NCBI RefSeq assembly: GCF_004770105.1 | Contig: NZ_RQEY01000019.1 | Location: 496,001 to 560,000, forward strand | Direction: 5' to 3' | Length of the DNA stretch: 64,000 nt | Source of the DNA: Leptospira andrefontaineae | GTDB taxonomy: Bacteria > Spirochaetota > Leptospiria > Leptospirales > Leptospiraceae | In this document: one piece after another, positions 27,596 through 36,592 of the stretch | Position numbering within the stretch: position 1 is the stretch's first letter | How the letters are laid out: each line of letters begins with the position of its first letter | Program-made: the position numbers and the translations under genes | The notes under the pieces: model-generated | The model's input: only the letters and a program-made list of their open reading frames with translations | Database searches by the model: none | Told to the model about the DNA's origin: nothing

Positions 27596-27796
27596 ATGTC
27601 AACAATAACCTCTATATATCTCGGACTCGCTGAAAAGGCCTCTTCCGATCCACGTAAAATGCCAAAGGTGGAAGGAATTCCGAATAAGCCTTATGAAAAT
27701 AAGCAGGCTGAAACCTTTGATCAAAAAGCAATGAATCCTAGTTATGCGGGCGATATTTATAAAACTAAGGGAGCATTTGTAGACAAGATCTCCTAA
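27596..27796 (+). CDS. Small hydrophilic hypothetical protein
   Basis: 66 aa. The ATG is preceded by GGAGG (in ATGGAGGGATTACTGA), which supports translation. The sequence is hydrophilic, with Pro and Lys throughout and no membrane segment (KVEGIPNKPYENKQAET). I do not recognise it. It is followed by a clear terminator at 27829, so it forms a single-gene unit or the end of the lipoprotein transcript. Confidence 0.6.
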   Translation: MSTITSIYLGLAEKASSDPRKMPKVEGIPNKPYENKQAETFDQKAMNPSYAGDIYKTKGAFVDKIS

Positions 27797-27828
27797 CTTC
27801 TTTTGGCCCGATTGTCTAAACCCAATAA

Positions 27829-27852
27829 AAAAGCCCTCGATTGAGGGCTTTT
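27829..27852 (+). terminator. Rho-independent terminator
   Basis: The stem AAAAGCCCTC/GAGGGCTTTT has a short GATT loop, with an A-run before and T-rich sequence after. It ends the 66-aa gene and can also serve the convergent VOC gene. Confidence 0.88.
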
Positions 27853-27877
27853 CTTTATCAGAGCCAAAATTCAGATC

Positions 27878-28249
27878 TTAATCTTCTTTGTAATTGATCT
27901 CTAAAATATTACCGGACGGATCCAAGAAATGAAGGAATTCTCCTCCGTCTCTGGCTTCTGGTCCTCTTACAATCTGAACTGACTTAGACTCGAGTTCTAC
28001 GATCGCTTCGGTAAAATCATCCACATCCAATACGAAACTGAGGACAGGGGATTTAACTTCGGTTAAAGAACTTTTAACTCCGTTGGTATTGAGGAGTTTA
28101 ATGTTCACAGAATCCAAACCGATGATTGCGAATTCGTTTCCTTTTTCCTCGATCGTCTCGAAATCAAATAGTTCGGAATAGAATTTTACAGAGGCTTCTA
28201 TATCCCCGGTAGGTATTACAATATAATCGATTCCTTCTACGATGATCAT
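27878..28249 (-). CDS. VOC-superfamily (glyoxalase-fold) protein
   Basis: 123 aa with the two beta-alpha-beta-beta-beta halves of the vicinal-oxygen-chelate fold: IDYIVIPTGDIEASVKFYSELF, then SFVLDVDDFTEAIVELESK and HFLDPSGNILEIN. The Glu of LEIN and the His of FLHFLDPSG match common metal ligands, but the usual first-strand His is absent (YIVIP), so the metal site may be incomplete. The substrate is unknown; it could be a lyase, dioxygenase-like or binding protein. It stands alone on the minus strand. Confidence 0.75.
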   Translation of the reverse strand: MIIVEGIDYIVIPTGDIEASVKFYSELFDFETIEEKGNEFAIIGLDSVNIKLLNTNGVKSSLTEVKSPVLSFVLDVDDFTEAIVELESKSVQIVRGPEARDGGEFLHFLDPSGNILEINYKED

Positions 28250-28348
28250 TGAGGTAGATCCTGTTTTCCTTTTTCGTCATTATGAGAAGAAAACCGGGCT
28301 TGTCTATCGGAAAACCGGAGGATACTCGTTTTTCAAGTCAGATGGGCT

Positions 28349-29497
28349 TTATGAGCCTAAATTCCGGAGGCCAATAAAGCCTTCCAACTCTGAGTTGTTT
28401 TTTCCTCCCTTCCAAAGGAACCCATCTAAGATATAATGAGTGAATTGGGGAAGAAAGAAGATAGGCACTAAGATCCCCTCAAGGCCCAGTCCTAGTTCTG
28501 CTTTTATTACGGAAGAGTTTCCGAATAGATACGGATGTTCCCTCCATACAAAACTATCCCAAAGCCATTCTTCAGAGAAAGCAAATGCCAATAATATGAA
28601 GGAAAAGCTTAGAATAGCCAAAGCAGCGTTACGAAAGCTATTATAGAAAAAGGAAGAAAGCTGTTTCTTTCTAAAATTAGAATATGCGAATACCAAGGCC
28701 ATATAAGGAATTCCATGGTTGATCACATTAGTGAGAGTAAACGCAAAATCATCGTTTAATAATACGATTCCCACATACCAAACAGAAGCAGTGTTTAATA
28801 AAAGTAGAAGTTTTCCAGCACTGATCCTTCTTCCTTTAAGAAGAAGATAGACTTGACTCAAAGAGTATACTATGACCCAAACCCAAAATAGTATATGAAT
28901 GAAGTTTGAAAGAGACTGATTTGGATATTGATAAAAATCACCTTCCATAAACCATTCGAAATGCCTTCCACCAGGGACCAGATGCCAATACAAAACGGGC
29001 AAACCGGTTACCATATAAAGACAGATCTTATCTAATAGAAACGGGATCTTGTTTTCAGTTTTAGGTTCCGTTCTCGCATACAAACTTAAGAAGCCGTATT
29101 GTTGTCTTAGAAAATGAAATACAGCAAGATATGCCATTGCTCCCCAGAAGAATAATTTTCCGAAAGAGTAAAGTATCAAAGCTGCGATAAAACATAGGAA
29201 TGGAACTAAACTTAAAAGAACTTTTTTTCGATTCCAGACTTCTTTATCGAAGTAGGCTCTAAACAAAGTAGAATACACATGCGAAACATCTATACCAGGA
29301 ATAAGAAGTAACCAAAGCCAAGGAGGCAATGCATTACCACTTGTTCTGGAAGAACCAACGGGAGAAGGTTCCGGAAATCCTAAATAACTCGCAAGTAATA
29401 CTACTATCACTGAAATCAATCCGGGCGTAATAAACCAGCTTAGATCGAAACTTTTAGAAATGATCCAAGGACTGAGCCGGTTCTTCTCTTCCATCAA
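28349..29497 (-). CDS. Polytopic membrane protein of unknown function, paired with FAD oxidoreductase
   Basis: 382 aa with about nine to ten hydrophobic segments. A conserved-looking patch, IDVSHVYSTLFRAYFD then FHFLRQQYGFLSLY, carries His and charged residues within or near the membrane, as do NHGIPYMALVF and FTHYILDGFLWKGG. The repeated His could bind metal or haem; this is inference. The ATG overlaps the stop of the FAD-dependent oxidoreductase upstream by 4 bp, so the pair is probably a functional unit, perhaps with electrons passing between them. I do not recognise a named family. Confidence 0.6.
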   Translation of the reverse strand: MMEEKNRLSPWIISKSFDLSWFITPGLISVIVVLLASYLGFPEPSPVGSSRTSGNALPPWLWLLLIPGIDVSHVYSTLFRAYFDKEVWNRKKVLLSLVPFLCFIAALILYSFGKLFFWGAMAYLAVFHFLRQQYGFLSLYARTEPKTENKIPFLLDKICLYMVTGLPVLYWHLVPGGRHFEWFMEGDFYQYPNQSLSNFIHILFWVWVIVYSLSQVYLLLKGRRISAGKLLLLLNTASVWYVGIVLLNDDFAFTLTNVINHGIPYMALVFAYSNFRKKQLSSFFYNSFRNAALAILSFSFILLAFAFSEEWLWDSFVWREHPYLFGNSSVIKAELGLGLEGILVPIFFLPQFTHYILDGFLWKGGKNNSELEGFIGLRNLGS

Positions 29498-31098
29498 CTT
29501 CTCTTGGAGGACATTTGGACTTTTTTAGAAGCTTCGAATCCTCTATATAAAGCTTCTTCAAAAATGGAAATCCCACTTAGATCGCAGTGAGCGAAATGGA
29601 TTCCTGATTCAGATTTTGCGAGCTTTTCTCTTTCTCCTCCCCAAAGAAAGCCGGGAATGGGACGGATCATCGCATGTGCATGAGTCATGATATCGATCCG
29701 AGAAACCAAACTTTCTATATTTTGATGAGGTTTTTTTAGATCGGAAAGTATCTCTTCCTTCCAATCGTCCCAGGTTTTAGGAAGAATGGACCTTCTCGAG
29801 GCAAGAGTATCCTTTTCTCCAAAGGCAAGATAGTAAGTGAGAACAGATTGTGGTCTAAGTGCCCTTAGATCTTGGTGTGTGGATACAACGTAACCTAGAG
29901 ATTTACTTTTATAAATTACATTCTCCCAGGCAGGTGGGTGGCCTTTTCCTTGAGGAAGTTCGTCTACGAATAGATTTGCAACCAACCAAGGAGAATATTC
30001 CAATTTCTGCAAGAATGCGTCCTTCTCTCCCAAAATATATTTTCGAATGAAAGAAGGTAATGCAAAGATCACTTGTTCCGCTTTAATGAGCAGATCTTTT
30101 TTCTCTTTTACATCGTAAGCATTGATTTCCCAGGTTCCAGAATTTTTACGAATTCTTTCTACAAGAGTAGAAGTTCTAATCTTATCTTTAGAAGGTTTTT
30201 GTAGGAGTTCCAACAGGAATCCGTTTCCTTCGGGCCAAGTCAGAACCGGAGGAGAATCTTCATCTTCTCTTAATCTAGAACAGAAATAATGTAGTCCTGC
30301 CCAGGCGGAGATATTGTCGGAATTCCCACCATAATCATCTCGAGTGCAATAGTCAGCGTACCATAAGATCTCTTGCGATTGTATTCCTAACGATTTCAGG
30401 TATTCTGAAAAAGTGATCCGATCTAATTTTAAAATTTCAGGATCTCTGGAAGAACGATCTATAGGAATGCAAAATGCTTTTTGTCCGTCTCTTCCCCTTT
30501 TGTTTTGCCATGAGTTTATAATTTTACGAAATAATAATTCTTGAGCATCAGGTTCGCCATTTCTTCTAGGAACTAGACCTGCTTGCCATCTTCCTTGGTA
30601 AAAAAGTCTTTCTTCCGGATCGAAACAAAGATACTTCTCTGGATAGATTGGATTTCCGCTCGAGTCTTTGCCTTGGACGAGCCCATTCTCTTCTAAAAAT
30701 TTACGGACTAATACTGACTCAGGTCCCGGTTGTGGAAGATAATGAGCACCCCAAGGATATTTTAAGGAATTGGTTTCCGAGTATCTGGAATTGCCTCCCA
30801 CATCCTTCTCCAGATCTAAGATCAAATAATCTGAGATCCCGAATTGGGATAGATAGTATCCGGAAGAAAGTCCTGAGATCCCTCCTCCAGCTATGAGCAC
30901 TTTTGTTTGGATCGTATTTGTAGTCGAAAAATTTGTTCTTACTTGTCTGAGTCTATGACCGGTCTCTTTGTCTGGACCGAGGATACTTCCTTGGATCTTT
31001 CTTTTTCTGAATCTGAAATAAGAACCAATCCCTAAAAGGGCAGCGCAGAATGCTAATGCGGAAAGGAATACTTTTCTGGAAAAACGATCTTCGGACAT
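29494..31098 (-). CDS. FAD-dependent amine-oxidase-like oxidoreductase with membrane anchor
   Basis: 534 aa. Residues 7-27 are a hydrophobic anchor or signal after FSRKVFL, a weak twin-arginine-like pattern that has R-K instead of R-R. The FAD Rossmann motif VLIAGGGISGLSSGYYLS is at about 67-84, with DLEKDVGGNSR downstream, as in protoporphyrinogen- and phytoene-oxidase-like flavoproteins. The C-terminal part has HAHAMIRPIPG and FAHCDLSGISIFEEALYRG, the second FAD-binding segment. It is coupled (ATGA) to the membrane protein that follows. The substrate is unknown. Confidence 0.72.
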   Translation of the reverse strand: MSEDRFSRKVFLSALAFCAALLGIGSYFRFRKRKIQGSILGPDKETGHRLRQVRTNFSTTNTIQTKVLIAGGGISGLSSGYYLSQFGISDYLILDLEKDVGGNSRYSETNSLKYPWGAHYLPQPGPESVLVRKFLEENGLVQGKDSSGNPIYPEKYLCFDPEERLFYQGRWQAGLVPRRNGEPDAQELLFRKIINSWQNKRGRDGQKAFCIPIDRSSRDPEILKLDRITFSEYLKSLGIQSQEILWYADYCTRDDYGGNSDNISAWAGLHYFCSRLREDEDSPPVLTWPEGNGFLLELLQKPSKDKIRTSTLVERIRKNSGTWEINAYDVKEKKDLLIKAEQVIFALPSFIRKYILGEKDAFLQKLEYSPWLVANLFVDELPQGKGHPPAWENVIYKSKSLGYVVSTHQDLRALRPQSVLTYYLAFGEKDTLASRRSILPKTWDDWKEEILSDLKKPHQNIESLVSRIDIMTHAHAMIRPIPGFLWGGEREKLAKSESGIHFAHCDLSGISIFEEALYRGFEASKKVQMSSKRS

Positions 31099-31213
31099 AA
31101 ACGAACGGATTGCAGATTAGTTTTGAGGGAAGAAGAAGCAAGGAAAAAGAAATTTCCTGAGCATTTTCCAAAACTCTCCTTGGCTTTCCGATCGGTCCGG
31201 GAATTTTAGAGTT

Positions 31214-31966
31214 ATGGCAGTTCTTTTAGATTTGGATAATACGGTCTTCGATTCTATAGGGATCTATGAGTTTACGATCCTTGAAATGGAAAAGAAGGCA
31301 AAGACCTTTGGTTTTTCCTCTTCCAAAGAATTTAAAAAGGTTTACGACGCAGTTCGGGCAGAAGTTAAAAAGGAACTTCCGAACAATCCAGTCAATCGAC
31401 TGCGCATTCTTTATTTTAAGAAGATGTCCGAACTTCTTTTTGGAAAATTGGATCCTTCTTTTGTTTTAAAATTGGATTCTGCTTATTTTGGGTTTTTTCT
31501 GCAAGGAATCAAGGATTGGAAAAAGAAAAATTCTACAGAGTTTAAAAAGATACTGTCTTTGCTTAGAGCTCTGCAAGAAGTCCAAGATTTGGTCATTATA
31601 ACAAATGAATCCCTCAGAACTCAATTATTGAAATTATCCGTTCTATTTCCAAAAGACATCCAATACAAGTTGGTCACTTCTGAAGAAAGCGGAGCAGAAA
31701 AACCTTCTGCTTTGATCTTTAATAAGGCTTTAACAGATGCAGACCCTAAACAGTCCTATATTATAGGCGATTCTTTGAAAGACGATATAGGTGGAGGACT
31801 TGCCTTCGGATTAGAGGCTTTTTATTTAAAAAGCCCTATCTCTTCTGCCCAAACGAAATCGGTTTTGGAAAAGAAAAGTTTAGAAGGAAAAGAATATTGG
31901 GAATCTCCAGATCTATCTTCTGCTTTAAACTATATCTTAAGTTTAGAAAAAGGAATCGTACTTTAG
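31214..31966 (+). CDS. HAD-superfamily hydrolase
   Basis: 250 aa. HAD motif I is DLDNTVFDS near residues 6-14 (catalytic Asp and Asp+2), motif II is VIITNES around 130, and motifs III/IV are GAEKPSALIFNKAL and YIIGDSLKDDIGGGLAFG. The alpha-helical cap between motifs I and II makes it a subclass I enzyme like phosphoglycolate or pyrimidine 5'-nucleotidases (YjjG group). The exact substrate is not visible. It is a single plus-strand gene, convergent with the methyltransferase after a 3-bp gap. Confidence 0.82.
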   Translation: MAVLLDLDNTVFDSIGIYEFTILEMEKKAKTFGFSSSKEFKKVYDAVRAEVKKELPNNPVNRLRILYFKKMSELLFGKLDPSFVLKLDSAYFGFFLQGIKDWKKKNSTEFKKILSLLRALQEVQDLVIITNESLRTQLLKLSVLFPKDIQYKLVTSEESGAEKPSALIFNKALTDADPKQSYIIGDSLKDDIGGGLAFGLEAFYLKSPISSAQTKSVLEKKSLEGKEYWESPDLSSALNYILSLEKGIVL

Positions 31967-31969
31967 CTA

Positions 31970-32830
31970 TTACTTTTTCTTAAGCAAAGCAAACAAGGTT
32001 AGATTTAAATTTACCTTTTTGAATGTTAAATACCAAAGCATTAAGGTTCCGTAATAGAATACCTTTTTTAAGAAGACTCCTAGTTTCGCCTTGGGACCGG
32101 AAACTCCTGATACGGAAGCAATCGGTTTTAGGATAGAAAATTCCACCGATGAGAATCCGCATTGTTCTGCTAGAAGTCCTAAGGTCTTTTCAGTATAATC
32201 GTTAATATGATCTTTTGCTTCTAGGTAATGCCCGCCTTCTTGCATACCTTTCAATGCCACTTTCAAATTTGCTTTGAATAACTGGACAGGGAAATTAGGA
32301 GTTTGAACAAATAAGAATCCGCCAGGTTTTAAGAGCCCGAACAGATATTGGATGAGGCTATGTGGTTTAGGGATATGTTCTATCACATCCCAAAGTGTTA
32401 TAATATCAAAACTTTCCTTTGGAAGTCCGCTGTCCTGAACAATTCCTGGGAATACTTGCTTAAGACCGTTCTTTTCTCTAGCGAATTTAACTGCTTTTTC
32501 GGAGATCTCGTATCCCACGGCTTCCCAACCTGGCCTTGTAGTCCCGATTGTTTTTACGAAGAAGCCGAGTCCGCAACCTACGTCCAAAATTTTTCCTTTA
32601 GGAGCCGAGAGAAATTTCCCAATGAAGTCATTATAGATGTCTCTATGAGCCACATCCCACCAGTCTAAATCATAACCGGTTTCGTCGTCCCAGTATCCCT
32701 CGTAATGCTCGTCTTGTTCGTAAGTAGAGAATGCGTGGCTGCAATTTAAACAACGCACGATTGGGATTCCGTTTTCGACGAATAAGGTTTTGTTTTTCTG
32801 GCTTCCGCAAAGATAACAGGTCTGGTTCAA
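31970..32830 (-). CDS. SAM-dependent methyltransferase with N-terminal zinc-ribbon motif
   Basis: 286 aa. The N-terminus has CYLCGS...VRCLNCSH, two CxxC pairs that form a small zinc ribbon. A class I methyltransferase core follows: GKILDVGCGLGFFVK (motif I, about residue 78-92), then VGYEISEKAV, ITLWDVIEHIPKPHSLI and LLKPGGFLFVQTPN. The C-terminal 50 residues include a hydrophobic stretch. Proteins with this layout often modify sugars or surface-polymer intermediates; no such gene is adjacent, so the target is open. Confidence 0.8.
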   Translation of the reverse strand: MNQTCYLCGSQKNKTLFVENGIPIVRCLNCSHAFSTYEQDEHYEGYWDDETGYDLDWWDVAHRDIYNDFIGKFLSAPKGKILDVGCGLGFFVKTIGTTRPGWEAVGYEISEKAVKFAREKNGLKQVFPGIVQDSGLPKESFDIITLWDVIEHIPKPHSLIQYLFGLLKPGGFLFVQTPNFPVQLFKANLKVALKGMQEGGHYLEAKDHINDYTEKTLGLLAEQCGFSSVEFSILKPIASVSGVSGPKAKLGVFLKKVFYYGTLMLWYLTFKKVNLNLTLFALLKKK

Positions 32831-32983
32831 AAGGGAGGTTCCGTTGGAGTGATAGTTTATTCTTTGGCTCCACCCTCTAAATTCCAGTAAAAAACCAAAC
32901 TTCTCCCGGGCTTTTTGGATTTTCCGGAGAAGGTCCTATTGGAAGCATGGAAACAACCTCTCAGGTTTGATTAGGAGATTCGT

Positions 32984-33853
32984 TTGGCTAAAGTACATTT
33001 TACCAAGATGGAAGGGATCGGAAACGATTACGTTTATGTGGATGCAACCAAAGACGATTTACGTCTAAGTCCGGAACAGATCCAAAAACTCTCCGACCGT
33101 AATTTCGGGATCGGTGGTGATGGAGTGATCTTTATCCGTGCATCGAATAAAGGCGATTTCCAAATGGATATGTACAATGCGGATGGTTCTTCTTCCGAGA
33201 TGTGCGGGAACGGGATCCGTTGCGTTGGTAAATATGTTTTCGATCACGGTCTTACAAACAAAAAACAACCTAAGATAGAAACCGGAGCAGGTGTTTTAGA
33301 ACTCGACCTTAAAGTAAATGGGACCGGCAAAGTGGAACAGGTTTCCGTAGATATGGGAAAACCGATCTTAGTTCCTTCTTTAATCCCTGTTAAATGGGAA
33401 AATGAAAATCCAATCTTAGAGCAGCCGCTTTCTTTCTTGAGTGGATTGCCAGGCTATTCTTCTTATAATTTAAAATTCAGCGCTGTAAGTATGGGAAATC
33501 CTCACTGCATTATTTATGTAGAAGATCCGGATAAGTTCCCTGTCAGAGAGATCGGCCCATTGATCGAAAATTTTACTGAACTATTTCCTCGTAGAGTGAA
33601 TGTTGAATTCGTTTCCTTAAGAGGAAAGGATCATCTTTATCAAAGAACTTGGGAAAGAGGTGCTGGAGAAACATTGGCTTGCGGAACAGGCGCTTGTGCT
33701 GTGATGACTGCTTCTCACTTAAATGGCAAAACAGGAAAAGATGTTCGTATCGATCTAAGAGGCGGAACCTTAAGAGTGCAGTTATTGGATTCAGGCCATG
33801 TGCTGATGACTGGGCCGGCTACAGAAGTATTTAGTGGAGTCGTGGAAGTTTAA
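32984..33853 (+). CDS. dapF: Diaminopimelate epimerase
   Basis: Interconverts LL- and meso-diaminopimelate for lysine and peptidoglycan synthesis. The 289-aa protein has both catalytic cysteines: Cys74 in EMCGNGIRC and Cys233 in LACGTGACA, plus [15 protein letters not shown] at the start and MGNPHCI. The start is TTG with AGGAG seven bases upstream. It is convergent with the acyltransferase gene, overlapping by 4 bp. Size and motifs are standard. Confidence 0.95.
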   Translation: MAKVHFTKMEGIGNDYVYVDATKDDLRLSPEQIQKLSDRNFGIGGDGVIFIRASNKGDFQMDMYNADGSSSEMCGNGIRCVGKYVFDHGLTNKKQPKIETGAGVLELDLKVNGTGKVEQVSVDMGKPILVPSLIPVKWENENPILEQPLSFLSGLPGYSSYNLKFSAVSMGNPHCIIYVEDPDKFPVREIGPLIENFTELFPRRVNVEFVSLRGKDHLYQRTWERGAGETLACGTGACAVMTASHLNGKTGKDVRIDLRGGTLRVQLLDSGHVLMTGPATEVFSGVVEV

Positions 33854-34560
33854 GCTTCCGCGTACTGTCCTTCTTGTAGGGCGATCATTCTACTTCTAAC
33901 AACATCAGAGAGTTGTTTCATATTCTCATCTAAGGCACCGGAAAGAAATTCTCTGTGATCTACTTTTTCTCCATAGATCACTTTTACCTTTTTGTAGATT
34001 GCACGTTTTTTGATATCACAGACTTCTTTAGGCATTCCCATAAAGCTGCGAACGATAGGCGGAATTGGGATATCAGAATAAGATTCTTCGACAGGGATGA
34101 TTACGGAAGGAAGAATATCCACTTTATTGCGGATGGAAAATGCTGCGAATCCTGAATGAAAGTCTACCATTCCGGATTTAAAATCATTTTTGACCATATA
34201 GTCATGGCCTTCGGGGAAAATTCCTAGGGTCTCTCCCTTTTTGAAAACCTGTTGGATCATCTTAATAGAACCGATGGAAATATTTCCGTCGATGGACATA
34301 GGGATCCCACCTGCAATCTTTGCAAGGTCTCTGAAGATAGGAATTCTGAAAGTGTACTCTGCAGCGATCCAAGAAATAAATCTAGGAAAAGTATAGGAAA
34401 GAATAAAAGGATCCATATCGGATCTATGATTGCAGGTAAGAATTACTTTACCGTTCGTTATTATATTTTCGGTTCCGTACGCGGTAATATCCACGGCTAA
34501 ACCTATAAAGGGAGCCACGAAATTTTTGATCCGAAGATATGTCTTTGCTTCTTTCTCCAC
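33850..34560 (-). CDS. PlsC-like 1-acylglycerol-3-phosphate acyltransferase family protein
   Basis: 236 aa. The acyltransferase HX4D motif is NHRSDMD near residue 43-49 and the second block is GIFPEGHD near 110-117, in place of the common FPEGTRS. Segments [22 protein letters not shown] and [11 protein letters not shown] complete the glycerophosphate acyltransferase pattern. It likely adds an acyl chain to a lysolipid at the inner membrane. The changed EGHD block makes the substrate less certain. The stop overlaps dapF; the 92-aa hypothetical gene lies upstream. Confidence 0.8.
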   Translation of the reverse strand: MEKEAKTYLRIKNFVAPFIGLAVDITAYGTENIITNGKVILTCNHRSDMDPFILSYTFPRFISWIAAEYTFRIPIFRDLAKIAGGIPMSIDGNISIGSIKMIQQVFKKGETLGIFPEGHDYMVKNDFKSGMVDFHSGFAAFSIRNKVDILPSVIIPVEESYSDIPIPPIVRSFMGMPKEVCDIKKRAIYKKVKVIYGEKVDHREFLSGALDENMKQLSDVVRSRMIALQEGQYAEA

Positions 34561-34580
34561 GGTCCAACCTTCCTAAGCGA

Positions 34581-34859
34581 CTATTCTCCTAAGAAAACGC
34601 TCCACCATTTTTTATCCTGGCCTACAGGTTTGTTAGAGTTCGGATCTCCATCAGAGGATTTGATCTCTTGTCGAGGTCTTCCGAAATCTTTTTGTTTTCG
34701 TTTCGGTTGAACATTGGAGAGATTTTTTTTGATCTCTTCATATTCCTTCGAAGCGTTGGCATTAGAGCGAATATAATTACGTATATCGTCCCATTGAGGA
34801 TCGTCTTCATTGCCGTAAGCGGCATAGTTGAACAGATCAATTTGATCGAATTCAGGCAT
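34581..34859 (-). CDS. Small acidic/charged hypothetical protein
   Basis: 92 aa. It has an acidic N-terminal helical half (NEDDPQWDDIRNYIRSN), a Lys/Arg/Gln-rich centre, and a WWSVFLGE end. It has no Cys, signal or membrane segment. It lies 20 bp upstream of the acyltransferase on the same strand and is probably co-transcribed. I do not recognise a family; the overall charge pattern recalls small anti-sigma-like proteins, but no defining residue supports that. Confidence 0.55.
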   Translation of the reverse strand: MPEFDQIDLFNYAAYGNEDDPQWDDIRNYIRSNANASKEYEEIKKNLSNVQPKRKQKDFGRPRQEIKSSDGDPNSNKPVGQDKKWWSVFLGE

Positions 34860-35069
34860 ACTTTTCCTTTCCGTTAAGGGGAAGTTCAGAATAGGATCTG
34901 ATCGGAATTGCCTAAAAGCAAAATCCTTTCAAACCATTCGCATGTTTGCCTGGGAAAATACTATGGCAACAGTTTTCGTAAATTTCAAACCGGATTTTAT
35001 GATTTCGTTTTTAAAAAATCTAGCGAATGTCACTGAATTTAGGACTTCGAATTTCCGAAGGTATAAGTT

Positions 35070-35246
35070 ATGGAGAGAGAGAATCTCCCCCCTTTAAACA
35101 GACATAATCATAAAGAATCGGAAGATATAAAAGAAACCGGTACGGCGAAAAATCTAGGTAGGATCATTCCATTTCCTTCCCCGCCAGGAAGAAATTTGAA
35201 AAAGATCCGGGAATTGTACGAGGACATTTTCGATCAGGAGCCTTGA
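35070..35246 (+). CDS. 58-residue hypothetical protein
   Basis: An ATG at 35070 opens a 58-codon frame ending in TGA at 35244. GAAGG lies nine bases upstream. The protein is hydrophilic, with MERENLPPLN at the start, a central RIIPFPSPPGR and an amphipathic helical end (KKIRELYEDIFDQEP). The frame fills an otherwise empty 440-bp gap between two minus-strand genes. It has no known relative that I can name. The stretch 34860-35069 before it holds nothing I can support. Confidence 0.4.
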   Translation: MERENLPPLNRHNHKESEDIKETGTAKNLGRIIPFPSPPGRNLKKIRELYEDIFDQEP

Positions 35247-35250
35247 TTAA

Positions 35251-35290
35251 TACGCAATGCGGGTCTCTTCAGGAGCGAAGTGACTATATC
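35251..35290. repeat. Copy 2 of a dispersed 36-bp-period repeat
   Basis: It contains CTTCAGGAGCGAAGTGACTATA-like sequence next to ACGCAATGCGGG, matching 58475-58530 in inverse orientation and 8401-8438 in the same orientation. It lies just after the 58-residue ORF and before the WbuC cupin stop. Confidence 0.6.
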
Positions 35291-35300
35291 GTTTCTGATT

Positions 35301-35777
35301 TTAGAAAAGAGATCTGAGAAAGTCCAGATATTGAGTTTTGCCTTCACTGTTCTCCGGTGGAGCCCAAGAAGCGAACTCTTTGTCGGTCGTCGGATCGTAC
35401 GGTCCTGATTTTCCTTCGAAACAAATGCAGTTCTCCGAAAGGCAGACCAATGTATGGTACACTCCCGGAAGAATATCTATCCCATAGATCGGTCCGTCCG
35501 AACTTAGGATATGTTTATCTCTGACTTTACCATCTTCTTCGAATAAGATGAAGCCTAGTTTTCCTTTTAGCACTAAAAAGGTTTCAGGCTTAGGAGGATT
35601 TTTGTGACGATGCGCTTGGACGTAAGTGTCCTTAGTGAGTACGTTCAGAAATCTCTGATACGGTTCTAATAGTTCGTGGAAATTGTGATTGGTTCTTCCT
35701 CTAGCGGAAGAGGAAGCAAGTGGAAGGAGTTTATTGAATAACTCCTGATCGATGAGTAATTTATCCGGCCGAGACAA
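35301..35777 (-). CDS. WbuC-family cupin-fold metalloprotein
   Basis: 158 aa matching the WbuC cupin family, often found in O-antigen loci. Key segments are SSSARGRTNHNFH, VQAHRHKNPPKPETFLVLKG (metal-binding His with the PETFL core), GIDILPGVYHTLV and GPYDPTTDKEFASWAP. The start is a TTG at 35777; no ATG or GTG precedes the conserved part. It overlaps the end of the upstream BFD-like gene by 17 bp, so the two are likely translated together. The function is unproven; a role in sugar or polysaccharide metabolism is inferred from family context. Confidence 0.85.
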   Translation of the reverse strand: MSRPDKLLIDQELFNKLLPLASSSARGRTNHNFHELLEPYQRFLNVLTKDTYVQAHRHKNPPKPETFLVLKGKLGFILFEEDGKVRDKHILSSDGPIYGIDILPGVYHTLVCLSENCICFEGKSGPYDPTTDKEFASWAPPENSEGKTQYLDFLRSLF

Positions 35778-35940
35778 GTTGCAGATGCTGTTCGCAATAC
35801 GCGATGAGGTAATCTGTGCAGGCTGTGCAAGTATCCGCAGCTCCGCAAGCTTTTACCACTTCACGATAATCTTGCCCTTGTTGTTTAGCAGTCTCTACGA
35901 TTTTTTCAAATGTGATTTGAGCACAATGGCACTTTTCCAT
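35761..35940 (-). CDS. BFD-like [2Fe-2S]-binding small protein
   Basis: A 59-codon frame from an ATG at 35940 to a TAA at 35761. It begins MEKCHCAQITFEKIV and has ACGAADTCTACTDYLIAYC later. The CxC near the N-terminus and the CxxC (CTAC) about 32 residues on are the four-cysteine pattern of bacterioferritin-associated ferredoxin (BFD) domains. Such domains bind a [2Fe-2S] cluster and pass electrons or assist iron release. Extra Cys at about 32 and 49 are unusual. It overlaps the WbuC cupin start by 17 bp. Confidence 0.65.
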   Translation of the reverse strand: MEKCHCAQITFEKIVETAKQQGQDYREVVKACGAADTCTACTDYLIAYCEQHLQLVSAG

Positions 35941-36077
35941 TCTGGTTCCCGATCTCTTTCTCTATAACTATCGTTTTTGAGACTCAGTATTAAAGTCAAG
36001 TTTTCTGAATAAAAGTTCAGAATATTTTCTAACTTATATGGGACATAATGTCAGAGTTTATGGGGAAAAGAAGAAGT

Positions 36078-36154
<77 letters not shown>

Positions 36155-36160
36155 GGGTGA

Positions 36161-36592
36161 TTAAAAGAATTTCTTTTCCAAAAGCTCTAAATGCTCTTGG
36201 GGAAGTTTCGGGACCAGTTTTTTTCCCTTGGTGTAATTGTATAGCAGTAAACCGGATAGGCCAAGATAGATAATCACTCCTGCTAAATGAGCAAGATTTG
36301 CCAACCAAGCTCCAACAACAGGAATGAAGGAGAAGAACCAAGACAATACTAAGAATGTTATAAAGTAGAGAATATTCAAAAAGGAAAGTTTGGAATGTCT
36401 ATATACTTCTGCTTCGTTTGAGTAGAAAGAAAATCCGATGAGCCAGTTTCCGAATAAAGGTAGAGTTACCAAATAGATTCTAAATCTTTCGGTATTAGTA
36501 AAACTCTTTGCTTGGTTCCAGTAAGGAGAGAGAAACGCGAAGGCCTTAGCCTTGAGTTCCTCTAATTTTGCTGAGTATTTTTCGAACTTCAT
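36161..36592 (-). CDS. Small membrane protein (Tic20/DUF4870-like), copy A
   Basis: 143 aa with about three or four hydrophobic segments between charged ends (ERFRIYLVTLPLFGNWLIGF, FFSFIPVVGAWLANLAHLAG). It starts at an ATG inside the end of the upstream gene (47-bp overlap) and follows the same layout, so the two look like diverged paralogues. It has no catalytic motif, and the function is unknown. The downstream end is 7 bp from tRNA-Arg on the same strand. Confidence 0.55.
   Translation of the reverse strand: MKFEKYSAKLEELKAKAFAFLSPYWNQAKSFTNTERFRIYLVTLPLFGNWLIGFSFYSNEAEVYRHSKLSFLNILYFITFLVLSWFFSFIPVVGAWLANLAHLAGVIIYLGLSGLLLYNYTKGKKLVPKLPQEHLELLEKKFF

Noticed and set aside
28242..28436. 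64-codon plus-strand frame between the VOC and membrane-protein genes
   Set aside because: Its 3' half lies antisense to a real gene and its composition is not protein-like.
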